Shown: positions 1 to 5,928 of the stretch, in pieces
Layout: every line of letters begins with the position of its first letter
Position numbering within the stretch: position 1 is the stretch's first letter
Assembly (NCBI GenBank): GCA_937864385.1
Contig: CALMJN010000343.1
Span: 1-6,375, forward strand
Direction: 5' to 3'
Source of the DNA: an uncultured Methanosarcinales archaeon
GTDB lineage: Archaea; Halobacteriota; Methanosarcinia; Methanotrichales; Methanotrichaceae
Length of the DNA stretch: 6,375 nucleotides
The notes under the pieces: generated by a model
Database searches by the model: none
What the model was told of the DNA's origin: nothing
Seen by the model: the letters and a program-made list of their open reading frames with translations, nothing else
Position numbers and translations under genes: made by a program

Positions 1-1038
1 GGCGGCTCCATCGCCGAGACCGAGATCATCGAAGGCGTGGTCATTGACAAGGAGCGCGTGCACCCCCGCATGGCCACCCAGGTCAAGAAGGCCAAGATCG
101 CCCTGCTCAGCGTGCCGATGGAGGTCAAGAAGACCGAGGTCGACGCCAAGATCCAGATCCGCGACCCCTCCCAGATGCAGATGTTCCTCGACGAGGAAGA
201 GGCCGTCCTGAAGAAGATCGTCGACCAGGTTGCCGCCTCCGGCGCCAACGTGGTGTTCTGCCAGAAGGGCATCGACGACCTGGCCCAGCACTTCCTGGCC
301 AAGTCCGGCATCTACACCATACGCCGCATCAAGAAGAGCGACATGGAGAAGCTGGCTCGCGCCACCGGCGGAAGGGTAGTCACCAGCATTCACGACCTCA
401 CCGAGAAGGACCTGGGCAAGGCAGGCCTGGTCGAGGAGAGGAAGATCGGCGACGAGAAGATGACATTCGTTGAAGAGTGCGAGAATCCCAAGTCGGTATC
501 CATCATCCTGAGGGGCGGAACCGAGCATGTGGTCGATGAGCTGAACCGGGCCATGGAAGACGCCCTGAGGGTAGTCGGCGTGGTCGTGGAGGACAAACAG
601 CTTGTGCCCGGCGGCGGCGCTCCTGAGGTCGAGCTGGCCCTGCGCTTGCGCGAGTACGCGGCAACCGTGGGCGGTCGCGAGCAACTGGCCATCGAGGCCT
701 TCGCCGACTCCATGGAGGTCATACCCAAGACCCTGGCCGAGAACGCCGGTCTGGACCAGATCGACTCTCTGGTTGCCCTGCGCAGCCAGCATGAGAAGGG
801 CATCAAGAGCTCCGGCCTGGACATGGACACCGGCGAGCCTGTGGATATGCTCAAGCTGGGCGTGGTCGAGCCCCTGAGGGTCAAGACCCAGGCCATCAAC
901 AGCGCTGCCGAGGCCGCAGTGATGATCCTCCGGATCGATGATGTCATCGCCTCCAAGTCCGGCGGACCGGGAGGAATGCCCGGCGGCATGGGCGGACCAG
1001 GCGGCATGGGCGGCATGGGCGGAGAGGACTTCGATTGA
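1..1038 (+). CDS. ths: Thermosome (group II chaperonin) subunit, 3' part, 5' end outside window
   Basis: Subunit of the archaeal double-ring ATP-driven chaperonin that folds proteins in the cytosol. The frame is open from base 1, so the gene begins upstream: 345 codons are visible, and about 200 residues of the usual ~550 are missing, including the N-terminal equatorial ATP-site GDGTT motif. The visible part opens with [17 protein letters not shown], typical of the apical domain start, followed by the helical-protrusion region ([19 protein letters not shown]) and the conserved [20 protein letters not shown] block. The returning equatorial domain carries [17 protein letters not shown] (about visible residues 204-220), [24 protein letters not shown] and the late ILRIDDVI motif. 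The protein ends in a Gly-Gly-Met-rich tail and EDFD. A GTG at base 37 is only an internal Val codon. Alpha or beta subunit type cannot be assigned. Family assignment is very secure. Confidence 0.97.
   Translation, partial: GGSIAETEIIEGVVIDKERVHPRMATQVKKAKIALLSVPMEVKKTEVDAKIQIRDPSQMQMFLDEEEAVLKKIVDQVAASGANVVFCQKGIDDLAQHFLAKSGIYTIRRIKKSDMEKLARATGGRVVTSIHDLTEKDLGKAGLVEERKIGDEKMTFVEECENPKSVSIILRGGTEHVVDELNRAMEDALRVVGVVVEDKQLVPGGGAPEVELALRLREYAATVGGREQLAIEAFADSMEVIPKTLAENAGLDQIDSLVALRSQHEKGIKSSGLDMDTGEPVDMLKLGVVEPLRVKTQAINSAAEAAVMILRIDDVIASKSGGPGGMPGGMGGPGGMGGMGGEDFD
961..1023 (+). repeat. Gly-Gly-Met/Pro repeat coding the chaperonin C-terminal tail
   Basis: A GC-rich stretch built on the unit ggcggcatg/ggcggacc encodes [10 protein letters not shown] followed by [11 protein letters not shown]. 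In chaperonins such flexible Gly-Met tails project into the folding chamber from the equatorial domains; similar GGM tails occur in GroEL and in several euryarchaeal thermosomes. The repeat is in frame and ends just before the acidic EDFD terminus. Its length may vary between strains through slippage, which is inference. Confidence 0.85.
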
Positions 1039-1051
1039 GCCTCTCTTATCC

Positions 1052-1073
1052 TCCTTTATAATTTTTTTATTTC
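1052..1073 (+). terminator. T-rich archaeal-type terminator after the thermosome gene
   Basis: About 15 bases after the thermosome stop the plus strand becomes T-rich, with a run of seven T at 1062-1068 flanked by further TTTATA and TATTT. There is no strong GC hairpin before it, which fits archaeal termination on U tracts. The TTTATAAT at 1055-1062 could also act as a TATA box for purC, so the two roles cannot be separated from sequence alone. Confidence 0.55.
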
Positions 1074-1113
1074 ATACAAAACTCTTCTTGCCTCAACTTC
1101 TCGGTCCGGGAGA

Positions 1114-1167
1114 ATGGAACAAAGACAAAGCAAAAGATTATCATCCTTCTCCGCAGAGAGCCTCTGA
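1114..1167 (+). CDS. Possible 17-codon leader ORF overlapping the purC start
   Basis: In the purC leader, an ATG at 1114 directly preceded by GGGAGA opens a short frame encoding MEQRQSKRLSSFSAESL and ending in TGA at 1165-1167. The last base of that stop is the first base of the purC ATG (TGATG), a geometry that permits translational coupling by reinitiation. The peptide is basic and Ser-rich and I recognise no function. A frame of this length arises easily by chance, and the GGGAGA lies closer to the ATG than is optimal for a Shine-Dalgarno site. It is listed as a candidate only. Confidence 0.25.
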   Translation: MEQRQSKRLSSFSAESL

Positions 1168-2087
1168 TGCAGCGCAAGCTTTTGATGAAGGGCAAGGTCA
1201 AGGAGGCCTATGACCTCGGGGACAAGCTGGAGTTTCTCTTCACCGACAACATCTCAGTCTTCGACAAGGTCATACCGACCCAGATACCCTTCAAGGGCGA
1301 GACCCTCAGCCGGGAGGGGGTCTACTGGTTTGACCGGGCAGCCAGGATGGGAATCAAGACCCACTTCCTGGAGCATCTGCCCCCGGCGGGAATGCTCTGC
1401 CGCAAGGTGGACATACTCCAGCCATCCCAAATCACTCCCCAGTCCAAGAACTACCTCATCCCCCTGGAGTGGATCTGCCGCTGGTATGTGGCCGGATCCC
1501 TCTACGACCGGATCAAGGAGGGCAAGCTCTCCGCCCGCGATCTGGGCTATCCCTCCGGACATAAGGTGAAGCTGGGAGAGCCACTGCCCGAGCCCTTCCT
1601 GGAGGTCTCCACGAAGCTGGAGAAGACGGACAGGCTGCTGAAAAAGGATGAGGCCCTGCAGATCTCCGGCCTCTCGGCTCAGGAGTATAACCAGGCCCGG
1701 GAGACTGTGCTGAAGATCGACGAGGACATGGGCAGGAGCGTCTCCTCCCGGGGCCTCATTCACGCCGACGGCAAGAAGGAGCTGGCCTTTGATGAAGACC
1801 GCCAGATCATGGTCATAGATGTCTATGGCACAGCGGACGAGGATCGCTTCTGGGACAGGGCACGCTACGAGGCAGGTGAGCTGGTGGACCTCTCCAAGGA
1901 ATATGTCCGCCAGCACTACCGCCAGAGCGGCTACAAAGACCGGCTTTATGCCGCCCGGGAGGCAGGCCAGATGGAGCCGGAAATTCCCGCTCTGCCCCCG
2001 GAAGTGGTGGCTGAGACCAGCCGCATATACATCAGGCTGTTTGAGATGATCACCGGGGAGGCTTTCCTGCCCTCCCGCCGGACCTGA
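1167..2087 (+). CDS. purC: Phosphoribosylaminoimidazole-succinocarboxamide synthase (SAICAR synthetase)
   Basis: Cytosolic purine-synthesis enzyme that uses ATP to join aspartate to CAIR, giving SAICAR. The 306-residue product begins with the nucleotide-binding strand-loop GKVKEAYD (9-16) and then shows TDNISVFDKVIP (26-37), the PLEWICRWYVAGS signature (99-111), STKLEKTDR (148-156), a DGKKE variant (201-205) of the usual DxKxE motif, and IDVYGTADEDRFW (217-229) corresponding to the canonical substrate-binding segment near the C-terminus. It is longer than the ~240-residue bacterial form, in line with longer archaeal and eukaryotic-like versions. I chose the ATG at 1167; the ATG at 1185 (MKGKVKEAYD) is also possible because only a weak GAGAG lies upstream of 1167. 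No other pur gene is adjacent, so it appears to stand alone. No internal disruption is seen. Confidence 0.96.
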   Translation: MQRKLLMKGKVKEAYDLGDKLEFLFTDNISVFDKVIPTQIPFKGETLSREGVYWFDRAARMGIKTHFLEHLPPAGMLCRKVDILQPSQITPQSKNYLIPLEWICRWYVAGSLYDRIKEGKLSARDLGYPSGHKVKLGEPLPEPFLEVSTKLEKTDRLLKKDEALQISGLSAQEYNQARETVLKIDEDMGRSVSSRGLIHADGKKELAFDEDRQIMVIDVYGTADEDRFWDRARYEAGELVDLSKEYVRQHYRQSGYKDRLYAAREAGQMEPEIPALPPEVVAETSRIYIRLFEMITGEAFLPSRRT

Positions 2088-2126
2088 TCCCAGGGAAACG
2101 AAAGTTCGAAGGGCAATATCAGAATC

Positions 2127-2141
2127 ACAAATTTAATTTGT
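2127..2141. promoter_or_regulatory. 15-base AT-rich palindrome over the presumed promoter of the lipoprotein operon
   Basis: ACAAATT-T-AATTTGT has two perfect 7-base arms around one central T. It lies 26-40 bases before the lipoprotein start and its core ATTTAATT resembles an archaeal TATA element. If it is the TATA box, the start site would fall near 2158-2162, giving an almost leaderless mRNA that excludes the GGAG at 2153. It could instead be an operator for a dimeric winged-helix protein, such as the one encoded at 3147. Palindromy is seen; function is inferred. Confidence 0.45.
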
Positions 2142-2152
2142 CTCAACTAAAT

Positions 2153-2156
2153 GGAG
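2153..2156 (+). promoter_or_regulatory. Candidate ribosome binding site for the lipoprotein gene
   Basis: GGAG lies 10 bases before the ATG at 2167 and supports that start. The ATG at 2151, which just precedes it, is in a different frame and is not used here. Confidence 0.45.
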
Positions 2157-2166
2157 AATACCGAAT

Positions 2167-3111
2167 ATGAGAAGACTATTGTTGATCCTTATGTTGGCTG
2201 CACTGGCCATATCCGGTTGCACGGAGAAAGGGCCCAGCGCGCCGGATAGAAGCGTCGAAGAGCTGAAAAATTTATCCGCCCCATCGGCTGAGAACCTTTC
2301 CAGCTTTGCGGTGCAGAGCCTTGCATCCCAGGCTATTGAGCTTAATTCCGTCAGCAATGCCAGCGAGGAGAAGACGACCACAATAACCGAGAGCATGGAG
2401 ACCCACTCCTCAGTAAACCTGTCAGGAATGATGGTTCATGTCAAAGGCTCAACCGAGAGCAAGATGGAGGTTGAGGGACAGCCCGAAAACAGCAATGTGA
2501 TTGGGGCGGAGGTCTATCTCATTGGCAACTCCACCTATATCCAACAGGACGGCAACTGGACTCATCTGATAGATCCAAGGCCTGCGGAAGAGGTATGGAG
2601 CGAGGACAGGAATAATCAGGTGCTATCACTGGCCAGGACCTTCAATCTCTCAGAGCTCGAGGATATGGGCAGCGAGTCGATAGAGGGAGAGGAGGCTTAT
2701 AAGTTCAGAATCGTCACCGGAAGCGCAGATGAGACCAATCTCTTCAATGTGGCATTTGCCGTGGCAGCCAAGGTAACTCAGTATCCATTGAACCTTCCCT
2801 CCATCAACCGAAGCGAACTCAATGAGACGGCCAAGATGGAGAAGGCCATCTGGATCTCCAAGCAGAGCTTCCTTCCTTTAAAATACGAGAGCGACATCAG
2901 CTTCACCATGACCCCGGAGATCATCGGAGCGATGAACCTTTCAACCGGCCAGATGGAGATGTTCAATCAATCCACGACGCTGGGTGAGATCTCGGTTTCC
3001 GTGAAGACCTCCGACCGGTTCTACGACTTCGACAAGCCAACCAGCATAACCGTTCCGGAAGAGGCCCTGAACGCTCCGGCCATCTCTCCGAACACCATAC
3101 AGCCTGCCTAG
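2167..3111 (+). CDS. Secreted, heavily sequon-bearing lipoprotein, LolA/LppX-like
   Basis: Predicted membrane-anchored extracytoplasmic lipoprotein of 314 residues with no assigned role. It has a short basic N-terminus (MRR), a hydrophobic core and the lipobox ISGC with the modified Cys at residue 18. The mature part holds 11 N-x-S/T sequons (N35, N43, N64, N84, N121, N130, N160, N214, N219, N257, N267), consistent with S-layer-side N-glycosylation. Elements such as YLIGNSTYIQQDGNWTHL (117-134), KAIWISKQSFLPLKYESDIS (226-245) and FYDFDKPTSITVPEEAL (285-301) resemble the beta-rich LolA/LppX superfamily and related archaeal lipoprotein families, whose known members bind lipids or hydrophobic ligands; this is remembered family style, not a search result. 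A winged-helix regulator gene follows after 35 bases, probably in the same transcript. The gene is complete with no frameshift. Confidence 0.85.
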   Translation: MRRLLLILMLAALAISGCTEKGPSAPDRSVEELKNLSAPSAENLSSFAVQSLASQAIELNSVSNASEEKTTTITESMETHSSVNLSGMMVHVKGSTESKMEVEGQPENSNVIGAEVYLIGNSTYIQQDGNWTHLIDPRPAEEVWSEDRNNQVLSLARTFNLSELEDMGSESIEGEEAYKFRIVTGSADETNLFNVAFAVAAKVTQYPLNLPSINRSELNETAKMEKAIWISKQSFLPLKYESDISFTMTPEIIGAMNLSTGQMEMFNQSTTLGEISVSVKTSDRFYDFDKPTSITVPEEALNAPAISPNTIQPA

Positions 3112-3130
3112 GGCTGCAGCACAGGCAAAA

Positions 3131-3136
3131 GAGAGG
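3131..3136 (+). promoter_or_regulatory. Candidate ribosome binding site for the winged-helix gene
   Basis: GAGAGG sits 10 bases before the ATG at 3147. No TATA-like element is visible in the 35-base gap after the lipoprotein stop, which favours co-transcription with that gene. Confidence 0.4.
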
Positions 3137-3146
3137 CATAAAGAGC

Positions 3147-3626
3147 ATGCATCAAGGAGAATTAAGGCGGCTTTTCCTGCGGGAAAAGCCCGCTCTAGCT
3201 CTGATAACCATAGAGGAGATGGAAAATGCTTATGCCGCCCAGGTGGCCAAGCGCATCGACTCCACCATGCCCCATACCTGCAACATTCTGGCCCAGATGG
3301 AAGCGGAGGGATTGATCACATCCCGTCCGGAGGGAAGGATCAATTATCTCCGCCTTACCGATAGGGGCAGCAGTCTGGCCCAGGCTTTACGCCAGATCAT
3401 GGATCTCCTGGCCAAGCCCGATGCCATGAGGCTGAGGCTGGAACGCTTGCGCGAGATGGCCGAGGCCTCTCAAGAATGCGAGACAGAGACAGCCTGCCTT
3501 CGCCTGGGCCCTCTGCGCCGGGATCTGGCCAGGATCATAGAGCAGGGAGACGGGGCGCTGCGGGATGAGGCCAGGCGCTTGGACAGCGAGATTTTGATCC
3601 GCCTCTCTGATCAACGTACGGCCTAG
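3147..3626 (+). CDS. Winged helix-turn-helix DNA-binding protein, MarR-like
   Basis: Predicted transcription regulator of 159 residues. The N-terminal half reads as a winged helix: a first helix with REKPALALITIEEMENA (12-28), the helix-turn-helix AAQVAKRIDSTMPHTCNILA (30-49) continuing to MEAEGLI (51-57), and a wing TSRPEGRINYLRLTDRG (58-74) ending in the LTDRG motif common to MarR/PadR/ArsR-type folds. The remainder (75-157) is charged and helical, with Cys at 111 and 117 plus Cys45 in the HTH; it may dimerise or sense a ligand or redox state. No enzyme domain is seen. The gene follows the lipoprotein gene by 35 bases, suggesting one operon, and a palindrome upstream of that operon is a plausible target. 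The exact family and the effector are unknown. It converges on hisS with a 36-base gap. Confidence 0.82.
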   Translation: MHQGELRRLFLREKPALALITIEEMENAYAAQVAKRIDSTMPHTCNILAQMEAEGLITSRPEGRINYLRLTDRGSSLAQALRQIMDLLAKPDAMRLRLERLREMAEASQECETETACLRLGPLRRDLARIIEQGDGALRDEARRLDSEILIRLSDQRTA

Positions 3627-3662
3627 GCCTTCAGCCGCTGACCGGTTATGCTAGGGCAATGG

Positions 3663-5024
3663 CTAAAAATGAGCTTTCAGCCTCTCCTCGATCTCCGCCA
3701 GGCTCAGGCTCTCCTGCTCTCCTCCCCGCATTTCGCGAAGGGTGAGCTTTCCGCATTCAATTTCGTCCCGGCCCACAATTGCTACATAATCGGCACCGGA
3801 TCCCGCTGCCGCCTTTATCTGGGCTCCCAGGCTGCGGCCCATCACATCCATTATCACCGGAAAGCTTTTTCGCAGATTTCTGGCTATGCCTGCGGCCTCT
3901 TTCTTGACATCCGGGGTGAATGCCAGATAGAGCGGAGCGCTGCAGATGCCGTCCATCTTTGCTATCTCCATGATCCGGTCAAAGCCCAGGCCGAAGCCCG
4001 TGGATGAGGTCTCCTTTCCTCCGAAGAGGCTGGCCAGCTCATAAGTCCCCCCTCCGCAGATCTGCCTCTGAGCACCGAGGCCCTGGGCATAGATCTCAAA
4101 GACAGTTCCAGAGTAGTATTCCAGGCCGCGCACGATCTCGAAGTCTATGGTAAAATCAACTTCATAGGCCTTGAGAAGATCGACCGTCTCCTCGAATTCA
4201 ACCAGATTCAGCTCTGCCTCTACCTTCCGGCCCTCTCGCGCTGAATCCCGGCCGGATGGGACTGGAATCTGTGATGTTACTTCTTTGGAGAATTTGTCGT
4301 TGGAAGATGACCGGGAGAGATCTTGCGGCTCTTTATGCATCCTTAGATCATCGGCTATCTGGGCGGCTTGATTCATGGCCTGGTCTCCTTTGCTGTCGAT
4401 CAGCTCTAGAAGGCCTAGATGGCTGCAGTCTATTTCTTCCAGGAGCTGTGCCAGGGCATCTCTCTCCTTCTTGTCTATCATCCTCATAACCGATGAGCGA
4501 TGCTCTGCGTCGATCCTTCCCAAGATGCTGCGGATCAAACCCAGGTAGCCTATATGAATATCCCCGGAGATCCCCACGCTTTTCAGCATATCCTCGGCCA
4601 GAGCCACAGCCTCCGCCTCCGAGTCCGGCCTGGATCCACCGATGATCTCCGCCCCCATCTGCCAGAACTCCCTGTAGCGTCCTTTCTGTGGCCGCTCATA
4701 GCGGAAGCAGTTGCCGAAATACCACAGCCTCTGAGGCTTGGGGGAGTTTTGCAGCTCTGATACATACATGCGCATGACCGGGGCGGTAAGCTCCGGGCGC
4801 AGCGCCAGGTCTCTTCCGCTTTTATCCTTGAAGCTGTAGATCTCCTCAATCACCGAAGGTCCCGACTTTAATGTAAACAGATCCAGATGCTCGAAGGTGG
4901 GAGTGGCCACCTCCCGGTATCCCCAGCGCCTTAAAACATCCTGCATGGCCCCTTTAGCCTGGCCTCTTCTCTGCATCTCCTCTGGGAGAAAATCCCTGGT
5001 GCCTCTCGGTCTCTGGATGATCAT
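3663..5024 (-). CDS. hisS: Histidyl-tRNA synthetase (class II)
   Basis: Cytosolic enzyme that charges tRNA-His with histidine using ATP. The 453-residue protein starts IIQRPRGTRDFLPEEM, typical of HisRS, then shows motif 1 around GYREVATPTFEHLDLF (35-50), motif 2 and its loop FRYERPQKGRYREFWQMGAE (107-126), the histidine-A signature RGLEYYSGTVFEIYA (299-313, Glu where Asp is usual), the second histidine motif CGGGTYELASLFGG (323-336) and motif 3 TGFGLGFDRI (342-351). Residues from about 362 form the anticodon-binding domain. Archaeal HisRS is usually ~410-420 residues; the excess lies in a hydrophilic stretch at about 229-268. I start at the ATG at 5024 because the conserved N-terminus begins there; an open extension to 5120 has no HisRS-like sequence. 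No Shine-Dalgarno is visible, so a short or absent leader is likely. Confidence 0.97.
   Translation of the reverse strand: MIIQRPRGTRDFLPEEMQRRGQAKGAMQDVLRRWGYREVATPTFEHLDLFTLKSGPSVIEEIYSFKDKSGRDLALRPELTAPVMRMYVSELQNSPKPQRLWYFGNCFRYERPQKGRYREFWQMGAEIIGGSRPDSEAEAVALAEDMLKSVGISGDIHIGYLGLIRSILGRIDAEHRSSVMRMIDKKERDALAQLLEEIDCSHLGLLELIDSKGDQAMNQAAQIADDLRMHKEPQDLSRSSSNDKFSKEVTSQIPVPSGRDSAREGRKVEAELNLVEFEETVDLLKAYEVDFTIDFEIVRGLEYYSGTVFEIYAQGLGAQRQICGGGTYELASLFGGKETSSTGFGLGFDRIMEIAKMDGICSAPLYLAFTPDVKKEAAGIARNLRKSFPVIMDVMGRSLGAQIKAAAGSGADYVAIVGRDEIECGKLTLREMRGGEQESLSLAEIEERLKAHF
4221..4340 (-). other. Hydrophilic insertion segment within hisS
   Basis: Encodes roughly residues 229-268 of HisRS, rich in Ser, Asp, Glu, Lys and Arg (for example DLSRSSSNDKFSKEV), between the helical insertion domain and the strand leading into RGLEYYSG. 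It has few hydrophobic residues and looks disordered. The stretch near 4262-4312 is visibly lower in GC than the flanking hisS sequence. The frame is intact on both sides. Boundaries are approximate because no alignment was run. Confidence 0.55.
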
Positions 5025-5054
5025 AACGGCAGAAGCATTGAAACAAAATGCCCT

Positions 5055-5064
5055 TATAGTTTGT
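5055..5064 (-). promoter_or_regulatory. Candidate TATA box of hisS
   Basis: Read on the minus strand this is AAACTATAAG, the best TATA-like element in the 179-base gap before hisS. Its centre is about 34-36 bases from the ATG at 5024, which would place transcription start some 8-10 bases before the start codon. That agrees with the lack of a Shine-Dalgarno sequence. The rest of the gap (5065-5140) is GC-rich and shows no tRNA-like T-loop or other RNA I recognise. Confidence 0.35.
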
Positions 5065-5144
5065 GATGGCCTTAAGCCGAGGCTACAGCACCGGATAAGG
5101 GCTTGTCCAGGCGGCAGCATAGATTATAGCCAGTAGGCCAGGTC

Positions 5145-5188
5145 AACTCATAAAATCAATAAATCGATAAACACAAAAAAAATAGGGA
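5145..5188 (-). terminator. U-rich terminator after the secreted-protein pair
   Basis: On the minus strand, about 20 bases past the stop at 5204, the sequence reads CCCTATTTTTTTTGTGTTTAT and continues with more T-rich clusters (T8 at 5182-5175, then ATTTATTGATTTTATG). This is a typical archaeal U-tract terminator and separates the secreted-protein genes from hisS. Confidence 0.65.
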
Positions 5189-5203
5189 GAATGCGAGGCA
5201 TAA

Positions 5204-5893
5204 TTACTTCAGCTTCTCCCCCACCTCGGAGGGGCAGACGATTATCTGCACCGGTTTGATGATGATATTGGATATGGCCTCGGCACGACCACCCTCAGCG
5301 GTATTTAAAGCGGTTACGGAGACACCCTGGACATCTATCTTAAGATTATTTCCGAGCTTGCCCGCTTGAGCGGACATGGACTTGTAGGCAGAAATACCTG
5401 ATATGTCCTCGGTGCCTATAGGGCTGGAATTTATGGCATTGTCCACGATCTTCTCCACGTCCTCTGTGGCAATTGAATCCCAGTCGATCTCTTCTTCCGA
5501 CCAACTCTCCACCATCTCTGCTCTGTCACCGGTGACGCTCACTCCCAGGGAATTAACCAGACCCCTGGCATTGGGATCGCCGCTCTGCTGCTCATCGAAG
5601 ACGACATCCCTTTCAGCCACGGAGTTGATGGCAGTCAGATCTGAGATCTGGCAGGATGGATCATCGGAGGACAGAGTAATGGACTGCTTGGTAGGAGGTG
5701 TCCTGGGGACAATATCCGAGCCGCCGAGCTGCTCACTCAAGATCAGGTTGAGCGAGGTGGTCTCCTTGAGCTTGCCCTGCAAATCCGGCAGGCTGGCATG
5801 CTCCGCACCACAGGCCGCCCCAATGAGAATGCTCATGCAAATAAAAGTAGCCCCCACCAGCATCCGGCCGGTGGGTTTCAGCTTGTTTTCCAT
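5204..5893 (-). CDS. Secreted protein of unknown function with a C-terminal segment like its neighbour's repeat
   Basis: A 229-residue exported protein that I do not recognise. The N-terminus has basic residues (K4, K6, R10) and a hydrophobic core (MLVGATFICMSILIGAAC, 11-28); cleavage could follow GAACGA near residue 30, or Cys28 could be lipidated, though GAAC is a poor lipobox. The middle is acidic and hydrophilic, with SWSEEEIDWDSIATEDVEKI at 130-149. The end, KIDVQGVSVTALNTAEGGRA (185-204) followed by EAISNIIIK, resembles the repeat of the protein encoded just upstream at 5929-6369; GRAEAISNIIIK matches GRANAENNLKIK at 7 of 12 positions. Cys81 and Cys220 remain in the mature chain. It lies 35 bases after that gene, in the same direction, and has a strong ribosome binding site. 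A joint surface role with the neighbour is inferred; no enzyme motif is present. Confidence 0.82.
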   Translation of the reverse strand: MENKLKPTGRMLVGATFICMSILIGAACGAEHASLPDLQGKLKETTSLNLILSEQLGGSDIVPRTPPTKQSITLSSDDPSCQISDLTAINSVAERDVVFDEQQSGDPNARGLVNSLGVSVTGDRAEMVESWSEEEIDWDSIATEDVEKIVDNAINSSPIGTEDISGISAYKSMSAQAGKLGNNLKIDVQGVSVTALNTAEGGRAEAISNIIIKPVQIIVCPSEVGEKLK

Positions 5894-5897
5894 TTAG

Positions 5898-5904
5898 CCT
5901 CCTC
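5898..5904 (-). promoter_or_regulatory. Strong Shine-Dalgarno for the 229-residue secreted protein
   Basis: GAGGAGG on the minus strand, four bases before the ATG at 5893. It is the clearest ribosome binding site in the window; it fixes this start over the Met at residue 11 and hints at efficient translation. Confidence 0.7.
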
Positions 5905-5928
5905 GGGGCCGGTTTCCAGACCCAAAGT

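Noticed and set aside
390..1016. Long minus-strand open frame across the thermosome gene
   Set aside because: Its Pro/Ser/Arg-rich translation is the antisense shadow of a GC-rich, strongly biased gene, and the plus-strand frame matches the chaperonin family throughout.
961..1023. GGM-coding repeat as a possible CRISPR or mobile repeat
   Set aside because: The units are in-frame codon repeats of a known chaperonin tail, with no spacers or regular array period.
1254..1916. 220-codon minus-strand open frame opposite purC
   Set aside because: The plus strand has every PurC motif in order. The opposite frame has no recognisable motif, and long antisense frames are expected at this GC content.
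3620..3629. GGCCTAGGCC palindrome at the end of the winged-helix gene
   Set aside because: At 10 bases with no loop and no T tract it cannot be supported as a terminator or operator; it is compatible with chance.
5025..5120. 32-residue N-terminal extension of HisRS
   Set aside because: The family's conserved start IIQRPRGTRDF begins right after the Met at 5024. The extension is Cys/Arg/Leu-mixed without HisRS similarity, and the likely TATA element lies inside it.
5065..5140. Possible tRNA or structured RNA upstream of hisS
   Set aside because: The region is GC-rich with small inverted repeats (agccgaggct), but I find no T-loop GGTTCRA-type sequence, no acceptor pairing and no long stem.
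5403..5897. 164-codon plus-strand frame opposite the secreted protein gene
   Set aside because: The minus-strand frame has a signal peptide and a GAGGAGG ribosome binding site at the right spacing. The plus-strand frame has neither.
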